From contig JAUYSP010000041.1 in the NCBI GenBank assembly GCA_030696305.1, positions 26,427 to 90,426 on the forward strand: a stretch of 64,000 bases of DNA, read 5' to 3'. The DNA is from Legionellaceae bacterium (GTDB taxonomy: Bacteria > Pseudomonadota > Gammaproteobacteria > Legionellales > Legionellaceae). Below the pieces are notes generated by a model. The model was not told where the DNA came from. It did not search any database and saw nothing but the letters and a program-made list of their open reading frames with translations. A program made the translations under genes and the position numbers. Shown here one piece after another: positions 1 to 7,886 of this stretch. How positions within the stretch are numbered: position 1 is the first letter of the stretch; every line of letters starts with the position of its first letter.

Positions 1-25
1 GCTAACTAGGTTAAACGTCAGCAAA

Positions 26-1195
26 ATGCTAAGTGTCATTTGGGCAATTATGATTGCACCAGCGGCATTAGCTGCCGATAATTGGCAAATGAATATGTAT
101 CGCGGGGTTACGCCGCTGAGTAAAGATATGTATGATTTGCACATGATCGCTATTCTAGTATGTGCAGTAATAGGGGTAGTGGTGTTTGGCGTCATGTTCT
201 ACTCACTATTTTACCACCGCAAGTCACGCGGTTATAAAGCGGCAGAATTTCACGAGCACCTTATTTTAGAAGTTGTTTGGTCAATTATTCCCTTTTTGAT
301 TTTAGTCGCTCTCGCTATTCCTGCGACAAAGGTATTGATCAATATGGAAGATAGTGCCGACTCAGAAATTACCGTGAAAATTGTTGGGTATCAATGGAAG
401 TGGCAATACCAATATATGGACCAAGGAATTAGTTTTTTCAGCGTGCTCTCAACCCCATTTGCTCAAATTCATAACCAGCAGCCTAAAGGTGAATGGTATC
501 TTCTTGAGGTCGACAAACCCCTCGTGTTACCAGTGAATAAGAAAATTCGATTTTTAGTGACCGCAAATGATGTTATTCACTCGTGGTGGGTTCCTGAATT
601 GGGTGTGAAGCGTGATGCTATTCCTGGTTTTATGCATGAAGCATGGGCACGAATTGAAAAACCGGGTACTTATAGAGGGCAATGTGCGGAGTTGTGTGGT
701 ATTAATCACGGATACATGCCTATTGTGGTTCAAGCGGTAAGCCAAGAGGAATTTGAAAAATGGGTTGCTGCTCAGCCAAAAATATCTTCAACTAATCGAG
801 AGATTGTCCCTGAAGAAATACCTAACCTTACACGCGCAGAGTTGATGAAAATAGGTAAAGAAAAATATGAAATTGCGTGTGCCGCCTGTCATCAGTCGGA
901 TGGTCGAGGAATTCCTCCCATGTTCCCTGCATTAAAAGGAAGTTCGGTGGCCGTGGGTCATCCTATATCAAGACATATTGATATGATATTAAGTGGTATC
1001 TCTGGCACAGCGATGCAGCCTTACGCGGATCAATTAACAGATACTGAAATTGCCGCCATTGTGACGTATGAGCGAAATGCTTGGGATAATAATACAAATG
1101 ATGAAGTTCAACCAAACGACGTTGCAAAAGTGCGACAAGGTAATTATAAGCAACCGACAATGGTTCACAAAGCTCAAGCTGGAGGTTTGCAATGA
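26..1195 (+). CDS. coxB: Cytochrome c oxidase subunit II with fused cytochrome c domain
   Basis: Electron-entry subunit of an aa3-type cytochrome c oxidase in the inner membrane. A signal-like hydrophobic N-terminus is followed by two membrane helices (about residues 41-62 and 80-100). The periplasmic cupredoxin domain has the CuA ligands H185, C220, C224, H228 and M231. A C-terminal class I cytochrome c domain follows, with heme motif CAACH at 285-289 and a probable axial Met at 330. The reading frame is open back to the window edge and no ribosome binding site precedes this ATG. The true start may therefore lie just outside, and the signal peptide may be a few residues longer than shown. 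The stop overlaps the coxA start by 4 nt (ATGA), so the two are translationally coupled. The fused heme domain makes this a caa3-like subunit II, common in proteobacteria. Confidence 0.95.
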   Translation: MLSVIWAIMIAPAALAADNWQMNMYRGVTPLSKDMYDLHMIAILVCAVIGVVVFGVMFYSLFYHRKSRGYKAAEFHEHLILEVVWSIIPFLILVALAIPATKVLINMEDSADSEITVKIVGYQWKWQYQYMDQGISFFSVLSTPFAQIHNQQPKGEWYLLEVDKPLVLPVNKKIRFLVTANDVIHSWWVPELGVKRDAIPGFMHEAWARIEKPGTYRGQCAELCGINHGYMPIVVQAVSQEEFEKWVAAQPKISSTNREIVPEEIPNLTRAELMKIGKEKYEIACAACHQSDGRGIPPMFPALKGSSVAVGHPISRHIDMILSGISGTAMQPYADQLTDTEIAAIVTYERNAWDNNTNDEVQPNDVAKVRQGNYKQPTMVHKAQAGGLQ

Positions 1196-2787
1196 GTTAT
1201 AGTATAGCAGATGATCATGATCACCACGGTCCTGAACAAGGTAAAGGTTTTTTGGGTTTCGTAAAACGTTGGTTATTTACCACAAATCACAAAGATATCG
1301 GAACGTTATATTTGTGGTTAGCTATGATAAGTTTTTTCATTGCTGGTGGTATGGCAATGATTATCCGTGCAGAGTTAATTGTGCCGGGTCACCGTTTTGT
1401 TGATCCTAATTTTTTCAACCAGATGACGACATTACATGGTTTAATTATGTTGTTCGGTGTAGTTATGCCTGCTTTTACTGGTATGGCGAATTGGCAAATT
1501 CCACTGATGATTGGCGCGCCAGACATGGCCTTGCCACGATTGAATAATTGGAGTTTTTGGCTTTTACCGTTTGCTTTTATCTTATTGGGTTCAACAATGT
1601 TTCATGCTGGAGGGGGGCCTAATTTCGGTTGGACAATGTATGCACCCTTATCCACCAAATATGCGCCACCAAGTACTGATTTTATGATTTTTTCGATTCA
1701 TATGATGGGGCTTTCTTCCATTATGGGATCGATTAATATTATTGCAACAATCTTAAACTTACGTGCTCCTGGTATGACGTTAATGAAAATGCCAATGTTT
1801 GTTTGGACTTGGTTAGTTACTGCATTTTTATTGATTGCCATCATGCCTGTATTAGCAGGTGCAGTAACGATGATGTTAGCTGATCGCCATTTTGGAACCA
1901 GTTTCTTTGAAGCAGCTGGTGGTGGTGATCCGGTATTATTTCAACATATTTTTTGGTTTTTTGGTCATCCCGAAGTATATGTTTTAGTGTTACCTGCGTT
2001 TGGTGTTATTTCGGAAATTATTCCAACATTTAGTCGTAAGTCGTTGTTTGGGTATAAATTCATGGTTTATGCCGTAGCAAGTATCGCCTTTCTATCCTTC
2101 GTGGTATGGGTACATCATATGTTTACCACAGGAGTACCTTTGGGCGCTGAGTTATTCTTTATGTACACGACCATGTTGATTGCTGTACCTACGGGCGTCA
2201 AAGTTTTCAACTGGGTCAGCACCATGTTTAAGGGATCGATGACTTTTGAAACGCCGATGTTGTTTGCTATTGCGTTTGTATTTTTATTTACAATTGGCGG
2301 TTTTACCGGCTTGATGCTCGCTTTAGTTCCGGCCGATTATCAATATCAAGATACTTATTTTGTAGTTGGGCATTTTCATTACGTTTTAGTTCCAGGAGTA
2401 ATTTTTGCTTTATTGGCGGCAACCTACTATTGGCTGCCTAAATGGAGCGGGCATATGTATAATGAACGTTTGGCTCAATGGCATTTTTGGTTATCCGTGA
2501 TTTCGGTCAACGTTACATTCTTTCCAATGCACTTTTTAGGCTTGGCAGGTATGCCAAGACGTATACCTGATTATGCATTACAGTTTACAAATTTTAACGT
2601 GATTACTTCGATTGGCGCATTTGTATTTGGCCTGTCACAATTGTTATTTTTATATAATGTGATTTGGACCATACGGCATGGAAAAAAAGTGGATGGCCGC
2701 GTTTGGGAAGGTTCTCATGGGTTGGAGTGGACGTTGTCTTCACCACCACCTTATCACAGTTTTACTACCCCGCCTGTCATTAAGTGA
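1192..2787 (+). CDS. coxA: Cytochrome c oxidase subunit I
   Basis: Catalytic heme-copper subunit (531 aa) that reduces O2 to water and pumps protons. Visible ligands are H82 and H396 (low-spin heme a), H394 (heme a3), and H259, H308 and H309 (CuB). Y263 sits in the GHPEVY motif and would form the His-Tyr crosslink. E261 matches the D-channel gate and K337, in PTGVKVFNW, the K-channel lysine, so this is a type A oxidase. About twelve membrane helices fit the family. It overlaps coxB by 4 nt and is followed after 9 nt by ctaG, the usual proteobacterial order. Confidence 0.97.
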   Translation: MSYSIADDHDHHGPEQGKGFLGFVKRWLFTTNHKDIGTLYLWLAMISFFIAGGMAMIIRAELIVPGHRFVDPNFFNQMTTLHGLIMLFGVVMPAFTGMANWQIPLMIGAPDMALPRLNNWSFWLLPFAFILLGSTMFHAGGGPNFGWTMYAPLSTKYAPPSTDFMIFSIHMMGLSSIMGSINIIATILNLRAPGMTLMKMPMFVWTWLVTAFLLIAIMPVLAGAVTMMLADRHFGTSFFEAAGGGDPVLFQHIFWFFGHPEVYVLVLPAFGVISEIIPTFSRKSLFGYKFMVYAVASIAFLSFVVWVHHMFTTGVPLGAELFFMYTTMLIAVPTGVKVFNWVSTMFKGSMTFETPMLFAIAFVFLFTIGGFTGLMLALVPADYQYQDTYFVVGHFHYVLVPGVIFALLAATYYWLPKWSGHMYNERLAQWHFWLSVISVNVTFFPMHFLGLAGMPRRIPDYALQFTNFNVITSIGAFVFGLSQLLFLYNVIWTIRHGKKVDGRVWEGSHGLEWTLSSPPPYHSFTTPPVIK

Positions 2788-2796
2788 TGATGGGAC

Positions 2797-3330
2797 ATGT
2801 TATATAAAAAACACATAAAACTGGTTGGTATTTTAGCTGTAATTGTTGTTGGTATGTTTGCTTTTGGATTCGCGTTGGTTCCTATTTATAACAGTCTATG
2901 CAAGACATTAGGAATCAACGGTAAAGTAACGCAAGATACAGCGCAATATACGGTTGCAGATGCTACGGTTGTAGCAGAGCGAGAAGTTTTAGTTGAATTT
3001 GTAGCAACAAATAATAGTGGCGTGCCTTGGTTTTTTTACCCTAAAATACAAAAAATCAAAGTTCATCCAGGTGAAATTGTGCAACTTGCTTTTTATGCGG
3101 AAAATAAGACGGATAATAAAATGACTGTACAGGCGATTCCTAGTGTGACGCCTGGTATCGCAGCTAAATATATAAAAAAAACTGAATGTTTTTGTTTTAC
3201 GCAGCAAACATTGAACGGTCACGAAGCAATGGACATGCCTCTGTTATTTCATTTGGATGTTGATTTGCCGAAAAATGTGAAAACCATTACGTTGGCGTAT
3301 GCATTGTTTGATGTGACAAATAGAATTTAA
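2797..3330 (+). CDS. ctaG: Cytochrome c oxidase assembly protein CtaG/Cox11
   Basis: Membrane-anchored copper chaperone that delivers copper to the CuB site of subunit I. It has one N-terminal membrane helix (about residues 9-29) and a periplasmic beta domain. The copper-binding CFCF motif is at C131 and C133, and another conserved cysteine (C35) lies just after the helix. The length (177 aa) is typical. It sits 9 nt after coxA and before coxC, its standard position. The family is well established and nothing unusual is seen. Confidence 0.95.
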   Translation: MLYKKHIKLVGILAVIVVGMFAFGFALVPIYNSLCKTLGINGKVTQDTAQYTVADATVVAEREVLVEFVATNNSGVPWFFYPKIQKIKVHPGEIVQLAFYAENKTDNKMTVQAIPSVTPGIAAKYIKKTECFCFTQQTLNGHEAMDMPLLFHLDVDLPKNVKTITLAYALFDVTNRI

Positions 3331-3360
3331 ATTTTAAGAGTGACTGTTTGCCCCATCCGC

Positions 3361-3382
3361 CATCCCAAGCGTAGCTCGGGTG
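3361..3382. repeat. Small hairpin, possible relic of a dispersed palindrome
   Basis: Within the 92-bp ctaG-coxC spacer, an imperfect inverted repeat (CATCCCAAGC, GTA, GCTCGGGTG) resembles the CATCCCGA/CGGGATG arms of the repeat at 14704-14785. It could be a degraded copy or a weak transcript-stabilising hairpin inside the operon. Low confidence. Confidence 0.3.
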
Positions 3383-3422
3383 ACGACAGAGCAGTTACAG
3401 ATAGTAATTAATTAGGAGATAC

Positions 3423-4295
3423 ATGATGGCAGCGCACAGCGCATATTACGTTCCTAAGCCAAGTCATTGGCCATTGGTTGGTTCAGTTGGTTTAACAACC
3501 ATGTTGGTCGGTGCAGCTTCATGGATGCACTCTGATTGGTATGGTCCTTACCTCTTTACCTTAGGTTTCTTTATTTTAGTTGGCATGATGTTTGGCTGGT
3601 TTGGCCAAGTGATTTATGAAAACCAAAAAGGTAAATTTAATTTACAAGTGGATCGTTCCTTTCGTTGGGGCATGTGCTGGTTTATTTTCTCTGAGGTTTG
3701 TTTTTTCGGCGCATTTTTTGGTGCCTTGTTTGTATCTCGCTATTTTATTATTCCTCAATTGGGCGGTGAGATACATCCAATAACTCATATTACCTTATGG
3801 CCGGATTTCAAAGCGACCTGGCCGTTATTGATTAATCCTAATAACCACACATTTGTGGGGGCTTATGAGGCAATGGGAGCATGGGGCCTGGCTGCTATGA
3901 ACACGCTGATTTTATTGACATCTGGAGCTACGATTACATGGGCTCATTGGGCTTTAAAATTAAATAAACGACGTCAATTGGAAATTGGTTTGTTTTTAAC
4001 AATTGCCTTAGGCGTGGCATTTTTATTTTTACAAGCACATGAATATTATGATGCGTATACCGACATGAATTTAACATTAGATGCGGGTATTTATGGCACA
4101 ACCTTTTTTATGTTAACCGGATTTCACGGATTGCATGTAACCATTGGTACAATCATGCTGATCGTTATTTTTGTTCGTTCATTGCATGGCCATTTTACTC
4201 CAGAACGTCATTTTGCTTTTGAAGCCGTTGCTTGGTATTGGCATTTTGTAGACGTAGTTTGGTTATTCTTGTTCATCTTTGTGTATTGGTTATAG
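3423..4295 (+). CDS. coxC: Cytochrome c oxidase subunit III
   Basis: Seven-helix subunit III (290 aa) of the aa3 oxidase, which stabilises the proton-pumping core. Family landmarks are the N-terminal YYVPKPSHWP segment, the acidic EVCFFGAFF helix, FLTGFHGLHV with the conserved GFHG, and the C-terminal AWYWHFVDVVWLFLF segment. An AGGAGA ribosome site precedes the ATG; a second ATG follows immediately and could equally be used. It completes the coxB-coxA-ctaG-coxC operon; no SURF1 or heme A synthase genes are in the window. Confidence 0.96.
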   Translation: MMAAHSAYYVPKPSHWPLVGSVGLTTMLVGAASWMHSDWYGPYLFTLGFFILVGMMFGWFGQVIYENQKGKFNLQVDRSFRWGMCWFIFSEVCFFGAFFGALFVSRYFIIPQLGGEIHPITHITLWPDFKATWPLLINPNNHTFVGAYEAMGAWGLAAMNTLILLTSGATITWAHWALKLNKRRQLEIGLFLTIALGVAFLFLQAHEYYDAYTDMNLTLDAGIYGTTFFMLTGFHGLHVTIGTIMLIVIFVRSLHGHFTPERHFAFEAVAWYWHFVDVVWLFLFIFVYWL

Positions 4296-4374
4296 AAGCA
4301 GCATTATATACGTTAGTGATTTAATTCTGTTTTTATGATAAAATGAGGCCTATTTTGGGCTTACAGAGATCACA

Positions 4375-5271
4375 ATGATTATAAAATTACTCACGTATTC
4401 TATTGTTATACTCACACTTGCTTGTGTTGCGATGATGTTATACAAACTACGCAAGCAACCGGCTCAACCGCTATCAGCTAGTGGCTATTTTAGATTATTA
4501 GGTAGCGGTATAGTGGCTTTTGTTGCAGATACTATTGGTGTAGGTAGTTTTGCCGTTAATACAATGCTAGCTAAAATTTTAGGTACATTTAAAGACGAAG
4601 AATTGCCAGCTATGAATAATGGTGCACAAGTCATCCCTGGTGCAATTGAATCTTTCTTCTTTATGCAGTTTGTTGAAGTTGATGTAACCACTTTATTATC
4701 CTTAGTCGTTGGTACATGCATTGGTGGCCTACTTGGAGGCGGTGTCATTAGCCGTTTAAGCAAGCAAGGTATTCGTTTGGCGATGATGATTTGTTTTTCT
4801 ATTATTATTGCTTTATTAGCCTGTAAGCAACTCAACATTTTACCGGTAGGTGGTACAGCTATCGAGCTGCATTCATGGAAACTTGTGATCGGCTTCTTTG
4901 GTATGGTCGTTTGTGGTGCATTGACCTCAGCTGGTGTCGGTTTATTTGCTATGATACAGGGTGTATTATTTTTATTGAATGTATCCCCTGTCGTTGCTTT
5001 TCCTATTATGATGACTGCGGGTGCTATGCAGCAACCGTTAACAACGATGATGTTTTTGCAACAAGATAAAATTCCATTAAAACGTACCCTTATTTTAAGT
5101 TTGGGAGGGTGTATCGGTGTTGCAATTATTCTGCCTATCTTTAGTCATTTTACTGTAACGTGGTTGCACTCCTTATTGTTAATGATTTTATGTTATAACC
5201 TATTTGCTATAAGTCGCACCTATTTGAGATCCCGATTTGGTGTAGCGACTCTGACTCAAGAGGCGATGTAA
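4375..5271 (+). CDS. TauE/SafE (TSUP) family membrane permease
   Basis: Integral membrane protein of 298 aa with about eight hydrophobic segments. Glycine-rich turns such as GTCIGGLLGGGVISRL are typical of the TauE/SafE sulfite or sulfonate exporter family. The TSUP family moves small sulfur or organic anions, but the substrate cannot be told from sequence. The gene ends only 2 nt before the GTG start of darP, so the two are probably cotranscribed and coupled, although the functions look unrelated. Confidence 0.75.
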   Translation: MIIKLLTYSIVILTLACVAMMLYKLRKQPAQPLSASGYFRLLGSGIVAFVADTIGVGSFAVNTMLAKILGTFKDEELPAMNNGAQVIPGAIESFFFMQFVEVDVTTLLSLVVGTCIGGLLGGGVISRLSKQGIRLAMMICFSIIIALLACKQLNILPVGGTAIELHSWKLVIGFFGMVVCGALTSAGVGLFAMIQGVLFLLNVSPVVAFPIMMTAGAMQQPLTTMMFLQQDKIPLKRTLILSLGGCIGVAIILPIFSHFTVTWLHSLLLMILCYNLFAISRTYLRSRFGVATLTQEAM

Positions 5272-5273
5272 TA

Positions 5274-5750
5274 GTGGATGAACTTAAAAGTAAATCAGAA
5301 AAAAAGCGGGAAGCTGATGCACTGCAAAAAGTGGGGATTCAGCTCATTTCGTGGAGTGTTGAAAAATTAGATCAATTGTCACTTACGGATCAATTGCGCA
5401 TCGCGATACTTGATGCCAAAAAATTGAAAAGTCATGGTGCGATTAGACGGCAAGCTCAGCTAATTGGAAAGTTGATGCGTTCAGCTGATTACGAACAAAT
5501 TCTCGCTGAATATCAAGATATGATGGCGGATGATAGCGCAAAAACAGCATCATTTCATGAAATTGAACGCTGGCGAGATCGATTAATGTCTGAGGGTAAA
5601 GACGCGCTGACTGCATTTATTGATGAATATCAACCCGAAGACATACAACAACTTCGACAGCTGGTTAAAAAGGCAATAGATGAACATGCTAAGAACCAAA
5701 ACTTGGGTGCTCACAAAGCCTTGTTCCGTTATTTAAGAGTTTATATTTAA
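5274..5750 (+). CDS. darP: Ribosome maturation protein DarP (YjgA, DUF615)
   Basis: Small (158 aa), mostly helical, highly charged protein of the DUF615/YjgA family, which binds late 50S precursors and aids maturation of the peptidyl-transferase region. The family segment RRQAQLIGKLMR is present at about residues 62-73, and the C-terminal ...FRYLRVYI matches the usual end. The start is GTG; the ATG 4 nt downstream is in another frame, so GTG is the only sensible start for the conserved N-terminus. It lies 2 nt after the permease and 3 nt before rlmL. The pairing with an rRNA methyltransferase makes a plausible ribosome-biogenesis unit. Confidence 0.88.
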   Translation: MDELKSKSEKKREADALQKVGIQLISWSVEKLDQLSLTDQLRIAILDAKKLKSHGAIRRQAQLIGKLMRSADYEQILAEYQDMMADDSAKTASFHEIERWRDRLMSEGKDALTAFIDEYQPEDIQQLRQLVKKAIDEHAKNQNLGAHKALFRYLRVYI

Positions 5751-5753
5751 TTT

Positions 5754-7880
5754 ATGTTTTCATTATTTATCAGTTGTCCTAAGGGACTGGAATACCTTTT
5801 AGAAGACGAGGTAAAATCTCTTGGCTTAGAGGTTACTCGTGTAAGTCCTCAGGGTGTTTACGGCGAAGCTACTTTATCTGTTATTTACCAATTGTGCCTG
5901 TGGTCACGTCTGGCAAATCGAGTGCAATTAATTCTTTTTTCAGGAGAAGCCCCCGATCAACAGGCTATTTATCAATTGTGTTTTGCCTATGATTGGCAAC
6001 AGGTTTTTCAAGTACATCATACTTTAGCCATTGAGTTTCATGGCACATCGACTACTATACGTAACTCGATGTTTGGTGCTCAAGTAGTTAAAGATGCCAT
6101 TAGTGATTATTTTCGTGAGCGCACTAATGATCGTCCAACGATTGATCGGCAAACTCCCCAAATTCTGTTGCATGCTCATTTAAAACAAGATACGTTAACG
6201 GTTAGCTTTGACCTTACCGGATATAGTTTACATCAGCGCGGATACCGTTTAGATACGGGCTCTGCTCCATTGAAAGAAAATGTTGCTGCAGCTATGTTGG
6301 TTCGCGCAAAATGGCTTGAATTGGCTGAAGCAGGCGGTGGTTTTCATGATCCATGTTGTGGTTCAGGAACTTTGGTCATTGAAGCTGCGATGATGGCCGC
6401 TCACATTGCGCCTGGATTATTGCACCATCATCAATCGTTTATGTATTGGGTGGAACATGATGAAGCGCTGTGGACGCAGGTCCGTGAGGAAGCAAGAAAG
6501 CAAATGACGCCCTTTGCTAAAAAGTTGCAAGGGTCGGATATGGATGGGCGGGCTATAGCTGCGGCCATGGCTAATGCTGAACGAGCGGGTGTCGCTTCAT
6601 TGATCGAGTGGACAACTAAATCTATTGAAGATTGTAGTTCACCATCAAGTACTCAAGGTTTAGTCATTTGTAATCCACCTTATGGTGAGCGTTTAAGTGA
6701 TCCAGCTCAATTGGTTCCTTTGTACAAATCGATAGGGCAGGTATTATCTACTCACTATCAAGGATGGACAGCTGCAATATTGACTTCCAATCCTATGTTA
6801 GCCAAACGCATCGGCTTACGAGCAACAAAACAATACACGGTGCATAACGGCGCCTTGGAATGCAAATTATATTGTATCCAACTGGATGCAAAAAATGAGC
6901 TTAGAGCGGGAGAGTATATTCATAAGCTTTCTCCTCATGCAGAGATGTTTGCCAATCGTTTGAAAAAAAATGCAGCTCATTTACAGAAATGGGCCAAGCG
7001 AAATCAAATTAGCTGTTATCGTGTTTATGATGCTGATTTACCTGAATACTCATATGCTATTGATGTTTATAATGATCACGTAGTTTTACAAGAATATGCC
7101 CCCCCTAGCTCGATCCCGACGGAAGTTGCAGAAAGACGTAGTCAGGATGTCATCCAGATTGTGCCATCCGTGCTAGGCATACCACCGCAGCATGTGGTGG
7201 TTAAACAACGGAAACGTCAAAAGGGCTCGCAGCAATATGAAAAAATGAATGAACAAAGCCATGTGATGGTTGTGAATGAAGGTTCAGCCAAATTTAATGT
7301 AAATTTGTATGATTATTTGGATACGGGTTTGTTTTTAGACCACCGATTATTACGGTCACGTTTTGCTGCATTGCCCACGGGAACTCGTTTTCTTAACTGT
7401 TTTTGTTATACCGGGACGGCCAGTGTTCATGCGGCAATGGCTGGTGCATTTACAACTAATGTCGATTTATCAAATACTTATCTTAATTGGGCCAAAACGA
7501 ATTTTCAGCTAAATCGGTTGGACATTTCGCGACATCAGTTTGTACAATATGATTGCCTAGAGTGGCTAAATACTACGCAAGATCGGTTTGATATGATTTT
7601 CTTAGACCCACCTAGTTTTTCGAATTCTAAACGAATGACGGAAACATTGGATATTCAACGTGATCATGAATCATTGATTCGAGCCGCAATGAGTTTATTG
7701 ACCCCAAATGGCACGTTATATTTTTCAACAAATTTTAGACAGTTTAAATTATCTCCTAAAATTGGAGAGCAATACTTAGTACAAGATATAAGTAAAGATA
7801 CAATTGATCTCGATTACACGCGTAATAATCGTATTCATCAGTGTTTTATTTTAAAGAAAATGGATGTAGCTAATACCTAG
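5754..7880 (+). CDS. rlmL: Bifunctional 23S rRNA methyltransferase RlmKL
   Basis: Two fused methyltransferases (708 aa) that make m2G2445 and m7G2069 in 23S rRNA. An N-terminal ferredoxin-like/THUMP region covers about residues 1-160. The RlmL domain has the SAM-binding DPCCGSGT at 199-206 and the catalytic NPPYGERL at 307-314. The C-terminal RlmK domain shows FLDPPSFSNS near 617-626. Length and domain order match the gammaproteobacterial fusion. It starts 3 nt after darP and ends 6 nt before the ankyrin gene. Confidence 0.95.
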   Translation: MFSLFISCPKGLEYLLEDEVKSLGLEVTRVSPQGVYGEATLSVIYQLCLWSRLANRVQLILFSGEAPDQQAIYQLCFAYDWQQVFQVHHTLAIEFHGTSTTIRNSMFGAQVVKDAISDYFRERTNDRPTIDRQTPQILLHAHLKQDTLTVSFDLTGYSLHQRGYRLDTGSAPLKENVAAAMLVRAKWLELAEAGGGFHDPCCGSGTLVIEAAMMAAHIAPGLLHHHQSFMYWVEHDEALWTQVREEARKQMTPFAKKLQGSDMDGRAIAAAMANAERAGVASLIEWTTKSIEDCSSPSSTQGLVICNPPYGERLSDPAQLVPLYKSIGQVLSTHYQGWTAAILTSNPMLAKRIGLRATKQYTVHNGALECKLYCIQLDAKNELRAGEYIHKLSPHAEMFANRLKKNAAHLQKWAKRNQISCYRVYDADLPEYSYAIDVYNDHVVLQEYAPPSSIPTEVAERRSQDVIQIVPSVLGIPPQHVVVKQRKRQKGSQQYEKMNEQSHVMVVNEGSAKFNVNLYDYLDTGLFLDHRLLRSRFAALPTGTRFLNCFCYTGTASVHAAMAGAFTTNVDLSNTYLNWAKTNFQLNRLDISRHQFVQYDCLEWLNTTQDRFDMIFLDPPSFSNSKRMTETLDIQRDHESLIRAAMSLLTPNGTLYFSTNFRQFKLSPKIGEQYLVQDISKDTIDLDYTRNNRIHQCFILKKMDVANT

Positions 7881-7886
7881 GACAAC